DNA of 64,000 nt from the NCBI GenBank assembly GCA_900604495.1, contig UWOR01000016.1, forward strand, positions 1 to 64,000, in the 5' to 3' direction. The position numbers and the translations under genes are program-made. This stretch comes from Desulfovibrio sp. Marseille-P6017 (lineage in GTDB: Bacteria; Bacillota_A; Clostridia; Peptostreptococcales; Peptostreptococcaceae). Positions 45,963-55,211 of this stretch are shown here, one piece after another (within the stretch, counting starts at the first letter, position 1; the number at the start of each line of letters is the position of its first letter). The notes under the pieces were generated by a model that saw nothing but the letters and a program-made list of their open reading frames with translations, was not told the DNA's origin and searched no databases.

Positions 45963-46154
45963 TTAGCAGCAGCCACCATCAAAAACGTCTCCACATCCAC
46001 ATACTATTAATAATAGTATTAAGAATGGTATCCATGCACATATATCAAAATCTACCCATACATCTTGGAATGCTAAGAATAAGAAGAATAATACTATTAT
46101 CCACCATCCACATCCACCAAAGAATCCATCGTCTCCAAAAAATCTGTCTAACAT
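45963..46154 (-). CDS. Small hydrophobic Gly/Cys/Trp-rich protein
   Basis: A 63-residue protein with two hydrophobic segments (about 18-31 and 40-53) framed by Gly, Asp and Cys-rich ends (FFGDDGFFGGCGWW and CGCGDVFDGGCC). Five Cys and five Trp/Phe-rich turns are unusual in so short a chain. It resembles the tiny coat- or membrane-associated proteins seen in many spore formers, but I cannot assign a family. AGGGGG before the ATG and its own terminator support a real gene. Confidence 0.72.
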   Translation of the reverse strand: MLDRFFGDDGFFGGCGWWIIVLFFLFLAFQDVWVDFDICAWIPFLILLLIVCGCGDVFDGGCC

Positions 46155-46250
46155 TATGTTGTCCCCCTATATAATTTTTTTGAAGTTTTTTAACTCCTAG
46201 CTTATACTATGAGACAACTTTGATTTTTGACATTACTTTTTAATCAAATT

Positions 46251-47912
46251 TTATACTTCCATTATTATTGGAAATACACTAGGTCTTCTCTTTGTCTTTG
46301 TATATAAGTGATTCTCAACAGATTTTTTTATACTATTTTTTAAAATATGCCATTCTATAACTTTTTCTTCTAAACATTGTTCTACTACATTTCTTGATAT
46401 ATCCTTGATTTCATTTATTAAGTCTTCTGATTCTCTAGCATAAATAAATCCTCTTGTTATTATATCAGGTCCTGCTACAATCTCAAATGTATCTCTATTT
46501 ATAGCTAAGACTATTGTTACCATACCATCATTTGCTAAGTACTTTCTATCTCTTAAAACTATATTACCTACATCTCCTACTCCTATACCATCTACATATA
46601 AAACACCTGTATGTATTTTCTGATTTGCATTAGCTTCATTCTCTGATATTTCTAATACTTGACCAGTTTCTAATGTAAATACATTTTCAGGACTCATTCC
46701 AAGTTTTATAGCTAAATCACTATGATGTTTTAAATGTCTATACTCTCCATGAACAGGCATAAAGTATTTAGGTTTAACCAATGTATGTATTAACTTTAGT
46801 TCTTCTCTATATGCATGTCCAGATACATGTATATCTTCCAAATCTTCATATATTACTTCTACACCTTTTCTAAATAGTTGATTTATAACTCTTGAAATAA
46901 TCTTATCATTCCCAGGTATTGGAGATGCCGATATTATAAATAAATCATCTTTATCTATTTCAATTTTTTTATGTGATCCATGAGCTATCCTTGAAAGACC
47001 TGCCATTGATTCACCTTGACTTCCAGTTGTAATTATAGTTATGTTTTCATTAGGATACTTATTAATATCATCAATATCTATAACAGATTCATCTGGTATA
47101 TGTAAATATCCTAAATCCATAGCTACTTGTGATACATTTTCCATACTTCTTCCACTAAAAGCTATCTTTCTATTCTCTTTTATAGATGCATTTGCTATTT
47201 GTTGCATTCTATGTATATTTGATGCAAATGTAGCTACTATTATCCTACCTTTTGCATTTCTAAAAATTCTATTTAGTGTTTCTCCTATTACCTTTTCAGA
47301 AAGTGAATGTCCTTCTCTTTCAACATTAGTGCTATCAGCTAATAGTAATAATACACCTTCATCCCCTAATGTTGAAAATCTATTTAAATCCATAACTAAT
47401 CCATCAATAGGTGTATAATCAATTTTAAAATCTCCAGTGTGTACTATAGTTCCAATTGGTGTAAATATGGCTAATGAACAAGAATCTGCTATACTGTGTG
47501 TTGCCCTAATAAATTCTATACTCATATTATCAAATTTCACCATATATCCTGCATTAACCGGATTTAAAGTACATAAGTCTAACATTTTGTGCTCCTTTAA
47601 CTTATTTTCAACTAGCCCTAAAGTTAACTTTGTACCATATATAGGCATATTTAATTGTTTTATTATATATGGTATAGCTCCTATATGATCTTCATGACCA
47701 TGTGTTAAAAATAAACCTTTTACCTTATCCTGTCTATCAATCAAGTAACTTATATTCGGTATGACTAAGTCAACTCCATACATATCCTCATCTGGGAAAG
47801 ATACTCCACAATCTATAACTATTATTTCATCTTCATACTCTATTGCTGTAATATTTTTACCGATTTCTCCCAAACCTCCTAAAGGGATTATTTTTACACT
47901 TTTTTTATTCAT
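46251..47912 (-). CDS. rnj: Ribonuclease J
   Basis: Metallo-beta-lactamase/beta-CASP RNase with 5'-3' exonuclease and endonuclease activity, central to mRNA turnover in Firmicutes lacking RNase E. The 553-residue protein begins VKIIPLGGLGEIGKN, has the zinc motif THGHEDHIGAIPY, TGDFKIDYTP, LLLADSTNVEREG, the beta-CASP TTGSQGESMAG, SGHAYREEL and PVHGEYRHL, and a C-terminal domain. Length and ending RRPSVFPIIMEV fit RNase J. AAGGAG lies before the ATG. No close partner gene. Confidence 0.95.
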   Translation of the reverse strand: MNKKSVKIIPLGGLGEIGKNITAIEYEDEIIVIDCGVSFPDEDMYGVDLVIPNISYLIDRQDKVKGLFLTHGHEDHIGAIPYIIKQLNMPIYGTKLTLGLVENKLKEHKMLDLCTLNPVNAGYMVKFDNMSIEFIRATHSIADSCSLAIFTPIGTIVHTGDFKIDYTPIDGLVMDLNRFSTLGDEGVLLLLADSTNVEREGHSLSEKVIGETLNRIFRNAKGRIIVATFASNIHRMQQIANASIKENRKIAFSGRSMENVSQVAMDLGYLHIPDESVIDIDDINKYPNENITIITTGSQGESMAGLSRIAHGSHKKIEIDKDDLFIISASPIPGNDKIISRVINQLFRKGVEVIYEDLEDIHVSGHAYREELKLIHTLVKPKYFMPVHGEYRHLKHHSDLAIKLGMSPENVFTLETGQVLEISENEANANQKIHTGVLYVDGIGVGDVGNIVLRDRKYLANDGMVTIVLAINRDTFEIVAGPDIITRGFIYARESEDLINEIKDISRNVVEQCLEEKVIEWHILKNSIKKSVENHLYTKTKRRPSVFPIIMEV

Positions 47913-47996
47913 ACTATTTTCTCCTTATCAATTGTCGTAATATATTTATATTATTTTTAACAATATATAAAAATCTATGTTGTTTTTAATATAAAT

Positions 47997-48036
47997 AAAA
48001 AGCAAAGTCACTTAGTTTAAAGTAACTTTGCTTTTT
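47997..48036 (-). terminator. Terminator after the M20 hydrolase gene
   Basis: AAAAAGCAAAGTCACTT pairs with AAGTAACTTTGCTTTTT (one mismatch) just past the stop codon at 48041. Confidence 0.87.
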
Positions 48037-48040
48037 ATCC

Positions 48041-49231
48041 TTAATTGAAATACAATGTGTTAATTACATGCATCATAACTCCAGTTGTTAAACACCCTTC
48101 ATCTATATTAAAATTTGCTGTATGAAGTGGACTAATTATATTTTTATCTTTATTTCCACATCCTAAATGAAAAAATACACCTTTACATTTATCCGTATAA
48201 AATGAAAAATCTTCTCCCCCCATAGATGGATATTCTTTTAATAAAAAATTATCTTTACCTAATAATTTACGTGTATTTTCTTTCACTATATCTACCAAAT
48301 AATTATTGTTTATTACTGGAGGATACCAGTTTTGGTCAATATCTATATGTCCAATGCATCTATGCGCTTTAGATATATTTTCAACCATATCATAAACTCT
48401 ATTGAGTATAAATTCTCTATCTTTTATTGTAAGCGCCCTTATAGTTCCCTCAATCTTCACTTCTTCACAAATAATATTTTGAGCTTCTCCTCCATTTATT
48501 TTTCCTAATGTAATAACACTAATATTAGAAGGTTCTATTTCTCTACTAACTATATTTTGTAAAGCAAGTATAAGTTGAGATGAGGCAATTAGTGAGTCTA
48601 CACCATTATTAGGATATGCTCCATGAGCCCTTTTACCTTTTATTCTAATTTTACATCCATTAGCGCTTGCATTCAGAGTATCATACTTACATTCTATAAA
48701 TGATGTTTCTAAATAAGGTTGGACATGAAGTCCAAATATATAATCAACCTTTGGATTTTCCAAACATTTATTTTGTATCATATATTTAGCTCCACCTATA
48801 TTTTCCTCCGCTGGTTGAAATAAGAATTTAATATTAATATTTAGACTATCTCTTATTTCATATAATATTTTACATGCGCCTAATAATATTGCAGTATGAG
48901 CATCATGTCCGCAAGCATGCATTATACCTTTATTTAAAGACTTATACTCAACATCATTTTTTTCTTCAATCGGTAAGGCATCAATATCAGCTCTTATAGC
49001 TATTGTTTTTTTTGCATTTGACTTAATTATATATGCCATTATTCCATAGTTATCATTAAATTCTTTATATTCTATACCTATCTCATCTAAATATTTCTTA
49101 ATTTTACCTTTAGTTATAACTTCATTCATTGCAAGTTCTGGTGTTTTATGTAAATCTCTTCTTATGTCTACAATCCACTGTTTTAGTTCATTAGATTTAT
49201 ATTTAATTTGCTCTATATTTAATACACTCAC
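48041..49231 (-). CDS. M20-family amidohydrolase (peptidase/IAA-hydrolase type)
   Basis: Zinc-dependent amidohydrolase of 396 residues. The catalytic domain has RRDLHKTPELAMNE, AIRADIDALPIEE, MHACGHDAHTAILLG (metal Cys/His), FLFQPAEENIGGAKYMI with catalytic Glu pair, and SMGGEDFSFYTD near the end; a lid domain (about 185-300) is inserted. Relatives hydrolyse N-acyl amino acids or small amides; the substrate cannot be fixed. Start is GTG at 49231, following AGGGGAG. Single gene between terminators. Confidence 0.92.
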   Translation of the reverse strand: MSVLNIEQIKYKSNELKQWIVDIRRDLHKTPELAMNEVITKGKIKKYLDEIGIEYKEFNDNYGIMAYIIKSNAKKTIAIRADIDALPIEEKNDVEYKSLNKGIMHACGHDAHTAILLGACKILYEIRDSLNINIKFLFQPAEENIGGAKYMIQNKCLENPKVDYIFGLHVQPYLETSFIECKYDTLNASANGCKIRIKGKRAHGAYPNNGVDSLIASSQLILALQNIVSREIEPSNISVITLGKINGGEAQNIICEEVKIEGTIRALTIKDREFILNRVYDMVENISKAHRCIGHIDIDQNWYPPVINNNYLVDIVKENTRKLLGKDNFLLKEYPSMGGEDFSFYTDKCKGVFFHLGCGNKDKNIISPLHTANFNIDEGCLTTGVMMHVINTLYFN

Positions 49232-49273
49232 AATAATCTCCCCTAAATTTTATAAATTAATTATATAATAAAA

Positions 49274-49309
49274 AAATAAGTAGGATATCAAAAGATCTCC
49301 TACTTATTT
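49274..49309 (-). terminator. Terminator after the gene at 49344
   Basis: AAATAAGTAGGAGATC pairs with GATATCCTACTTATTT (one mismatch), with A and T runs outside. Confidence 0.83.
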
Positions 49310-49343
49310 ATATTATAAAAACTACTCATATATTTTTAAAAGT

Positions 49344-50213
49344 TTAATTTTTGATGTATGAATTTAAAAATTCTATCATCATTGGCTTAATTATCCCTCC
49401 ATAATCAACAACCTGAGTTATTTGATTATTATTTTCTGTCTTAGAATTAAAATTACTTATTTTAAAAGTTAAAATATTATTTATATTTTCAATTATGTAT
49501 CCTGCATCTTTTGTAACTGTTATCTCTAAATCACCCATATCTGAATCTATATCTTCAATTCTTTCTTTATTTGCACAAACGATTCCATCATCATATGAAC
49601 TTCCGTATGTAGCAAATGGAATATAAAAACATTTAGTACTATTCGCACTTTTTGATTTTATAAATAATCTTGGAGTAAGTTCACTTTTTCCCATAAATAT
49701 AGGATTTGCTTCCGTTACTTCATCCAGATTTTCCTTTATATCATTTAAAAATTTATTCATATCAAATTTTTCAGATTCAATTTTTAATATATTTAAATTA
49801 TCTAAGTTCTCATTAGGTATGTATTTAGTAACATTTTTAAATACATCATAATAATCTTTTATTTCATAACCTTTTTGTATATACTCATTCTTTAATTCAT
49901 ACTCTTTATCAAATTCTGTTATAAGCTTAGTTAGTTCTTCTTTTGTATCAAAATCTTTTATTGTATCAACAAAAGGTATTATATTATTTGGCTTCATTAA
50001 AAACATTTCCAATGGTTTCATAGTATCATTTGCGAACTTAATATCCTCTTCTTTAAAAGCTGCATTTATACCATCTTCTAAAAATGCCACTTCTACTTCC
50101 ATTTCATATTCATCTTCACTAATTACATTTGAACCTACTGGATACATTGCTATTAATTTACTTTTATCATACACATATCCAAAAGAATAACTTATTTCAA
50201 ATTGTCTACTCAT
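49344..50213 (-). CDS. Uncharacterised acidic protein
   Basis: A 289-residue soluble acidic protein with no signal peptide or membrane segment and no domain I recognise. The N-terminal third looks beta-rich (RQFEISYSFGYVYDKSKLIAMYPVGS, read in parts), the middle helical (residues 95-150, many Asp/Glu/Lys), and the final part again beta-rich. GGAGG lies six bases before the ATG. It has its own terminator and lies upstream of a small membrane protein gene. No function proposed. Confidence 0.75.
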   Translation of the reverse strand: MSRQFEISYSFGYVYDKSKLIAMYPVGSNVISEDEYEMEVEVAFLEDGINAAFKEEDIKFANDTMKPLEMFLMKPNNIIPFVDTIKDFDTKEELTKLITEFDKEYELKNEYIQKGYEIKDYYDVFKNVTKYIPNENLDNLNILKIESEKFDMNKFLNDIKENLDEVTEANPIFMGKSELTPRLFIKSKSANSTKCFYIPFATYGSSYDDGIVCANKERIEDIDSDMGDLEITVTKDAGYIIENINNILTFKISNFNSKTENNNQITQVVDYGGIIKPMMIEFLNSYIKN

Positions 50214-50278
50214 AATGTCCTCCTAATTAATTTTAATTTATATTATATAATTTATCCAAAATTTATAAATTACAACAA

Positions 50279-50304
50279 AAAAGCACCTAAATGTAGGTAC
50301 TTTT
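50279..50304 (-). terminator. Terminator after the small membrane protein gene
   Basis: AAAAGTACCTA pairs with TAGGTGCTTTT with a 4-base loop and A/T flanks, 12 bases past the stop codon. Confidence 0.8.
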
Positions 50305-50315
50305 GTAATTAACTA

Positions 50316-50522
50316 TTATTTATCTTTAGTTACATTCTCTTTTTTATTTACATTTAATCTTCTCATTATTCTTATATGTTTTCTAATAAAATAAACTTCA
50401 AAAGTCATAGCTGCACAAGCTATCAGTCTTGTAGTCATATCAGTTGTATTTATCGCTACATTATAAAAATACATAAATAACATTAAATCAATTCCGATTA
50501 TTACAGTATCTAATATCTTCAC
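50316..50522 (-). CDS. Small two-segment membrane protein
   Basis: A 68-residue protein with two hydrophobic helices (about 4-24 and 31-47) and a basic tail (RKHIRIMRRLNVNKKENV). It starts with GTG eight bases after GAGGAG, which is why I accept it. No family recognised. It has its own terminator; the gene at 50213 lies beyond that terminator. Confidence 0.65.
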   Translation of the reverse strand: MKILDTVIIGIDLMLFMYFYNVAINTTDMTTRLIACAAMTFEVYFIRKHIRIMRRLNVNKKENVTKDK

Positions 50523-50626
50523 CTTGTCATCTCCTCTATTCCAAAACTTTGAATAAAGAATTCAAGTTCTGTGATTATGGCATTAAAGTTATAATATCAG
50601 ACTGCTTTTCTTTAGTCAATTATTAT

Positions 50627-51091
50627 CTATTTCTTAAGAGACCACTTTTTTGAAAATCCTGCATCTTCGCTAGACATAACTTTTGTCGACTTACATTTCG
50701 GACATACTATATCTTGGTATTCATAATTTACATAATAAATATATCCACATGTAGCACATCTAAACTTACAAACTTTTTTGTTATCTAAATCTTCATCTTC
50801 TTTAGGATCATTTTCTTTTATCGTTAATTTTATATTTTTCCCATCAACTAGTGCTACTGCTATTTTTTTTCTAGCTTCATTAATTAATGATTCAAAATCT
50901 TTTAATGTTATTCCCATTTTTTTAGAACATATTTTACTACTATAACCTTCTACATCTTTTAAGCTAATTGCCTTCATTTCATCATTACTTAATTTTATTT
51001 CTTGTAAATTATCATCATTTTTTACGCAGTATTCAATATATCCTTTTTCTGGAAAAAACTTTATACTATCATAACTTCTAGTTTGCTTCAT
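50627..51091 (-). CDS. DUF134-like DNA-binding protein with zinc ribbon
   Basis: A 154-residue protein. Residues 15-95 follow the DUF134 (UPF0251) pattern of a sigma-like helix-turn-helix (LSNDEMKAISLKDVEGYSSK, then KMGITLKDFESLINEARKKI). Residues 110-145 form a rubredoxin-like zinc ribbon (FRCATCGYIY, then IVCPKCKSTKV: two CxxC). It lies 59 bases after the Mrp-type ATPase gene, and such proteins often accompany Fe-S or metal-cofactor genes. A role as local regulator or metal handling factor is inferred. Confidence 0.78.
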   Translation of the reverse strand: MKQTRSYDSIKFFPEKGYIEYCVKNDDNLQEIKLSNDEMKAISLKDVEGYSSKICSKKMGITLKDFESLINEARKKIAVALVDGKNIKLTIKENDPKEDEDLDNKKVCKFRCATCGYIYYVNYEYQDIVCPKCKSTKVMSSEDAGFSKKWSLKK

Positions 51092-51150
51092 AACAAAACC
51101 TCCTAATACTATAACTTTTCCAGATTCCAGATTTAATGATAATTACATTA

Positions 51151-52011
51151 TTATATAGTAGAGATTATGTATTTTTCATTTTCAATTTTATTTAATGAAT
51201 TTAACATATTATTTACTATAGGATTAAATAGATCATCTAAATTTTCATCACTCTCATATATTCCAACTGAAACATTACCTATTTCAGAGTTCATTGGTAA
51301 TGATCCTAATAAATTTAAATTCATTTCATCTAAAAAATCCCTACTATTATTACTATTAAAAATTCGAATTTTTTTACCACAATCTGGACATAGTATATAG
51401 CTCATATTTTCAACTACACCTATTATATCTATATTCATTTTTTTCACCATATTTACTGCTTTTGAAACTATCATTGAGACCATATCTTGTGGAACTGATA
51501 TCATAACTACTCCATTTAGAGGAATTGATTGCATTACTGTTAATGCCACATCTCCTGTTCCTGGTGGCATATCTATAATAAGATAATCTAAATCTCCCCA
51601 TATAACATCTGTATAGAATTGTTTAACTGCATTTGATATCATTGCACCTCTCCATATGACAGGTTGATTTTCATCTTCTATTAATAAATTTAAAGACATT
51701 ACTTTTATATGATCTTTACTTATTACAGGATGTAATTCTCCGTCTATTGTATTAGCTCTTAAGTTGCTAACCCCTAATAACCTTGGTATACTAGGTCCAG
51801 TTATATCTGCATCTAATATACCTACTTTATACCCTTTCTTCCTTAAACTTTTTGCTATTAAAGCAGTACTAGTTGATTTTCCAACTCCACCTTTTCCACT
51901 CATTACCCCTATTATTCGATTAATTTTATTTTTAGGATTATTACTTACTCCACAGCTTGACTGTTCTTTATTACAAGATTTACTTGATGGACAAGATCCA
52001 CAATTTGACAT
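51151..52011 (-). CDS. Mrp/ApbC/NBP35 family Fe-S carrier ATPase
   Basis: P-loop ATPase that assembles or carries Fe-S clusters. The 286-residue protein has a Cys-rich N-terminus (CGSCPSSKSC, then SSCG) like NBP35-type proteins, deviant Walker A GVMSGKGGVGKSTSTAL, switch DADITGPSIPRLLG, PPGTGDVALT, and the C-terminal CPDC pair that binds the bridging cluster. AAAGGGGG lies before the ATG. It is followed by the DUF134/zinc-ribbon gene, probably co-transcribed. Confidence 0.92.
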   Translation of the reverse strand: MSNCGSCPSSKSCNKEQSSCGVSNNPKNKINRIIGVMSGKGGVGKSTSTALIAKSLRKKGYKVGILDADITGPSIPRLLGVSNLRANTIDGELHPVISKDHIKVMSLNLLIEDENQPVIWRGAMISNAVKQFYTDVIWGDLDYLIIDMPPGTGDVALTVMQSIPLNGVVMISVPQDMVSMIVSKAVNMVKKMNIDIIGVVENMSYILCPDCGKKIRIFNSNNSRDFLDEMNLNLLGSLPMNSEIGNVSVGIYESDENLDDLFNPIVNNMLNSLNKIENEKYIISTI

Positions 52012-52198
52012 TTATTTTCCCCCTTTGATATTTATACATTTACTTTTAACTAAATAGTAGGACTTTTTTATATTTATGTCAAAGGCAAATATTTTTAATT
52101 TAATTTTATAATTCTTGGAATAATAACTTATATACAAATAAATTTTATTAATATATAATATAATATTTTATATTATGACTTATAAGGAGATCGCTAAT

Positions 52199-52621
52199 AT
52201 GTCTAAACACTTTTCTATACAATTTAGCAACTTAAAATCTAAGTTTATTGAATATATAAAATTTAATATAGTTGGAATAAGCAACTTTTGGATATCTCAG
52301 TTTTTTTATCTTATGCTTTTTTTAAAATTTAAAATAAATTATTTAGTTTCCTATACTATTGTCAGTGTCATTAGCATAAGTGCCTCTTACTTTCTAAACT
52401 CAAAGTATACATTTAAAAATAGTAAACTTTCATTAAAAAAATTTTTGCTTACTTTCTTAGTTTATATATTTGAGTATATATTAAATATGGGAGTAATTAT
52501 ATTTATGGTTAATATATTAGGAATAAGCAAAGTATTTGCACCAATGCTTGCTCCCGTGATTTCTACTATACCTATATTTTTTTTAATGAAATTTGTTATA
52601 AATAATCAAAAACTACAATAA
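52199..52621 (+). CDS. GtrA-like membrane protein
   Basis: A 140-residue protein with four membrane segments, matching the GtrA/DPMS family (KFNIVGISNFWISQFFYLM opening, then ASYFLNSKYTFKNSK, the family's typical N-x-W/Y-TF motif). Such proteins are thought to move lipid-linked sugars for wall polysaccharide modification. I start at ATG 52199 because AAGGAG lies nine bases before it; the longer frame's ATG lies upstream of that site. It is alone, divergent from Mrp and convergent with the LarA-family gene. Confidence 0.85.
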   Translation: MSKHFSIQFSNLKSKFIEYIKFNIVGISNFWISQFFYLMLFLKFKINYLVSYTIVSVISISASYFLNSKYTFKNSKLSLKKFLLTFLVYIFEYILNMGVIIFMVNILGISKVFAPMLAPVISTIPIFFLMKFVINNQKLQ

Positions 52622-52627
52622 TAAAGT

Positions 52628-52676
52628 AAAAAAGAGTTGTACAAAATACATTAAGTACTTTATACAACTCTTTTTT
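52628..52676. terminator. Bidirectional terminator between GtrA and LarA-family genes
   Basis: AAAAAAGAGTTGTACAAA pairs with TTTATACAACTCTTTTTT (one mismatch), between convergent genes, overlapping the stop at 52675. Confidence 0.87.
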
Positions 52677-53961
52677 ACATTGATATAGGTAATGTATTAC
52701 CTCCATATGGCATCAAAGTTATTTTTGGATTTTCAATTTCACAAATTTCATAAGCTAACTTCATGGCCTCATCTAAATCATGACATGGTATCATATTAAA
52801 ATCTTTCACTATATCATCATCTAAATTGGATATAAATATAACTTTTCTATGATTTGCTGTATAGGCTGTTTTATAAGCTGCATATCCTGGTACAGTAAAG
52901 TTTTCTTTTAATGCATTTTCCATATCTTCTAAGGTAGTATACTTAAACCATTCTGCAAATTCATCAGCACCTAATCCATCCCTACATTCACTAGCTAATA
53001 TTAATACACTGTTCTCTTTTCCGCCATACAATGCATTATCCATGGTCTTTATAGTTTGGTATAAGTTAATATCTTTAGGAAATCCTCCTGCTGATGCCAC
53101 TATTATGTCTGCTTGACTTTGTACTGGAACTCCATAAAGACTTCTTATAAATAAGCCACCTTCATACCATGCTTTATAAAAATGTCCCGCTACAAATTTT
53201 ATAAAGTTTCCTTCTGTATCAAGAATAACATTAAATAAAAAGTCTGGATTTACAATTTTACAAACTTCATTCATATCTTCTCTTAGTGGATTACCTTGTA
53301 CTATATTAGGTCCTGCCATTAAATTAAGACCACTTGATTTTCCTGGATTAAAACAAAGTCTATGATTTGCTTGTATTGTATCTATTCCTACAACACCTGG
53401 AAGTATACTCTTAGCACCTCCTCCAAATCCTGCAAATATATGGAATACTATTCCTCCAGTTAATATTACTCTATCTGCTTCATATACTCTCTTATTTAAA
53501 TATATAGGAGTCTTTCTACTTGATTCTCCTAAATAAACTAGTTCATTTTTATCCTCACATTCATGGTCATATACATTAATTCTATCTAGAACTTCTTTTC
53601 CTACAACAGCTATTAATTCTTCTTTTGTACTTTTTCTATGTCCACCTAAAGCTATTACTACAAACATATCTTCATCTTTCACGCCTAAATATGAAAGATA
53701 ATTTACTATATGTATTACAAATTTATTACTCTGCATCCAAGCTCTGGTTATATCACTTACTATTATAGATATTTTTTCACCTGGCTTTATAATATCTCGA
53801 AGTGCTTCTGTTCCAATAGGATTATCTAAAACTTCATTAACTTTTTTTTCTATATCTATTATAGAATCTACATGTTTTGGTTTAAGCAAATGAATAATAT
53901 GCTCATCTTTTATACATGTAATTAATGTGGTATCTCCATATTTAAAACTATATTCCCCCAT
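52675..53961 (-). CDS. LarA family protein (nickel-pincer racemase/epimerase type)
   Basis: A 428-residue DUF2088/LarA protein. The cofactor and catalytic residues of lactate racemase appear conserved: His in ALGGHRKST, His in VFHIFAGFGGGAKSILPG with the Lys that would carry the nickel-pincer nucleotide, and His in ANHRLCF. Substrate may be lactate or another 2-hydroxyacid, as the family is diverse. No larB, larC or larE (cofactor synthesis) is in the window. GAGGTGAGG before the ATG. A decayed C-terminal piece of a similar gene lies directly upstream. Confidence 0.88.
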   Translation of the reverse strand: MGEYSFKYGDTTLITCIKDEHIIHLLKPKHVDSIIDIEKKVNEVLDNPIGTEALRDIIKPGEKISIIVSDITRAWMQSNKFVIHIVNYLSYLGVKDEDMFVVIALGGHRKSTKEELIAVVGKEVLDRINVYDHECEDKNELVYLGESSRKTPIYLNKRVYEADRVILTGGIVFHIFAGFGGGAKSILPGVVGIDTIQANHRLCFNPGKSSGLNLMAGPNIVQGNPLREDMNEVCKIVNPDFLFNVILDTEGNFIKFVAGHFYKAWYEGGLFIRSLYGVPVQSQADIIVASAGGFPKDINLYQTIKTMDNALYGGKENSVLILASECRDGLGADEFAEWFKYTTLEDMENALKENFTVPGYAAYKTAYTANHRKVIFISNLDDDIVKDFNMIPCHDLDEAMKLAYEICEIENPKITLMPYGGNTLPISM

Positions 53962-54036
53962 AACCTCACCTCTTGTTAGTTTTATTTATGATTATACCAC
54001 TTATTATTATAAATTTCTTTACTTTTTTCAGAATTT

Positions 54037-54126
54037 TTAGATTTTTTCAATAATATAGGCAAATGTATTTTCTCCGTATGACATTAACATAACTTTATAA
54101 TTGTATTTATTACAAAGTATATTTAC
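54037..54126 (-). pseudogene. Relic of a second LarA-type gene (C-terminal end)
   Basis: A 29-codon frame without a start codon ends in TAA at 54037. Its translation includes YKVMLMSYGENTFAYI, which lines up with the end of the neighbouring LarA protein (PKITLMPYGGNTLPISM). The remainder of the copy is gone. It lies between the YkvI-like gene and the LarA gene, consistent with an old tandem duplication or a lost upstream neighbour. The short match makes this moderate evidence. Confidence 0.55.
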
Positions 54127-54146
54127 TCAACCAGTATACCTAAATC

Positions 54147-55211
54147 TTATACATATATGTTTTTTATAAATAAACCTATTATTATTAGTACTCCCAATGC
54201 TCCTGATATAGGATATATAAAGTTTACTAATACCGAAAATGGAATTCTTCCACCTATTAAAGCTATTAATGAACATAAAAATGCTATAAGGTTAAATTTC
54301 CACGTTCCCTCTTTTGCAAAACTATTACATACACTCCATAATAAAGGCACTGCTGTTGTATATATTCCAGCTATAAGTATAAATGAAAATAAAATACCTA
54401 CTATTGGTCCTATTTTTTTAGCCATATATAAAGTGGGAATTTCATTTAAACATATATTTTCGATATCTGATAATATCCCTAAATTAATAACTAAACAAGC
54501 CAACATAAAAGCTAACCCACCTAAAATACCACCCCATCTACAATTAATTTTATTAGTAGATGTTTGTCCTACACTTACTAAAAATGTCGTAACCATTATT
54601 ATATTAAGACCACTATATAGTATACCTGTAAGGTGCCAATTATCTACTGCCTTAGTTACATTGAGTGCTGAAACTATATTTTCACTATTGATGAAGCTTG
54701 AATAATTTCTCGATACAGTTATAATTCCAACTGCTAATGACACTATTACGATTATAGGTCCAACATTTCCTAAAATATCTACAACTCTTTTTATACCCAT
54801 TAATACCGATACTAAAGATAAGACAGCCATAAGTGTACTTCCAATATTTCTATCTATGCCATAATATTGACTTATTGATGCACCTGCTCCAGAGACCATC
54901 ACTATAAAGCTACAAAGAAAAAATACTGGCATAAACATTTTAAATAAATTTCCAATAGATTCTCCCCATAAATATGTGAATATATCATTAGATGACTTCA
55001 AGTTAATACTTTTCCCTATTTCTAATAACTTTGATCCACAATAACACATTATAATCATACAAATAAATGTAGAAAAAATACTTTTATGTACTCCATGTGC
55101 AGAAAAAAATTGCATTATTTCTTGCCCTGTTGCAAACCCTGAACCTATGCATACCGATATATATGTTCCTGCAAACTTTAAAATCTCTTTCACTTTATAT
55201 TTATCTTGCAT
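54147..55211 (-). CDS. YkvI-like membrane transporter
   Basis: A membrane protein of 354 residues with about ten hydrophobic segments. FAGTYISVCIGSGFATGQEIMQFF near the start is the YkvI-family version of the APC/LeuT-type unwound substrate motif (IGSGFATG). Substrate is unknown; lying before a LarA-family gene suggests a carboxylate or amino acid (inference). I start at the ATG at 55211, preceded by AGGAGG; the ATG two codons earlier lies too close to that site. Confidence 0.83.
   Translation of the reverse strand: MQDKYKVKEILKFAGTYISVCIGSGFATGQEIMQFFSAHGVHKSIFSTFICMIIMCYCGSKLLEIGKSINLKSSNDIFTYLWGESIGNLFKMFMPVFFLCSFIVMVSGAGASISQYYGIDRNIGSTLMAVLSLVSVLMGIKRVVDILGNVGPIIVIVSLAVGIITVSRNYSSFINSENIVSALNVTKAVDNWHLTGILYSGLNIIMVTTFLVSVGQTSTNKINCRWGGILGGLAFMLACLVINLGILSDIENICLNEIPTLYMAKKIGPIVGILFSFILIAGIYTTAVPLLWSVCNSFAKEGTWKFNLIAFLCSLIALIGGRIPFSVLVNFIYPISGALGVLIIIGLFIKNIYV

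Noticed and set aside
46251..47912. RNase J considered as the partner of the small Cys-rich gene in an operon.
   Set aside because: About 96 bases separate them, the small gene has its own ribosome site and terminator, and there is no functional link.
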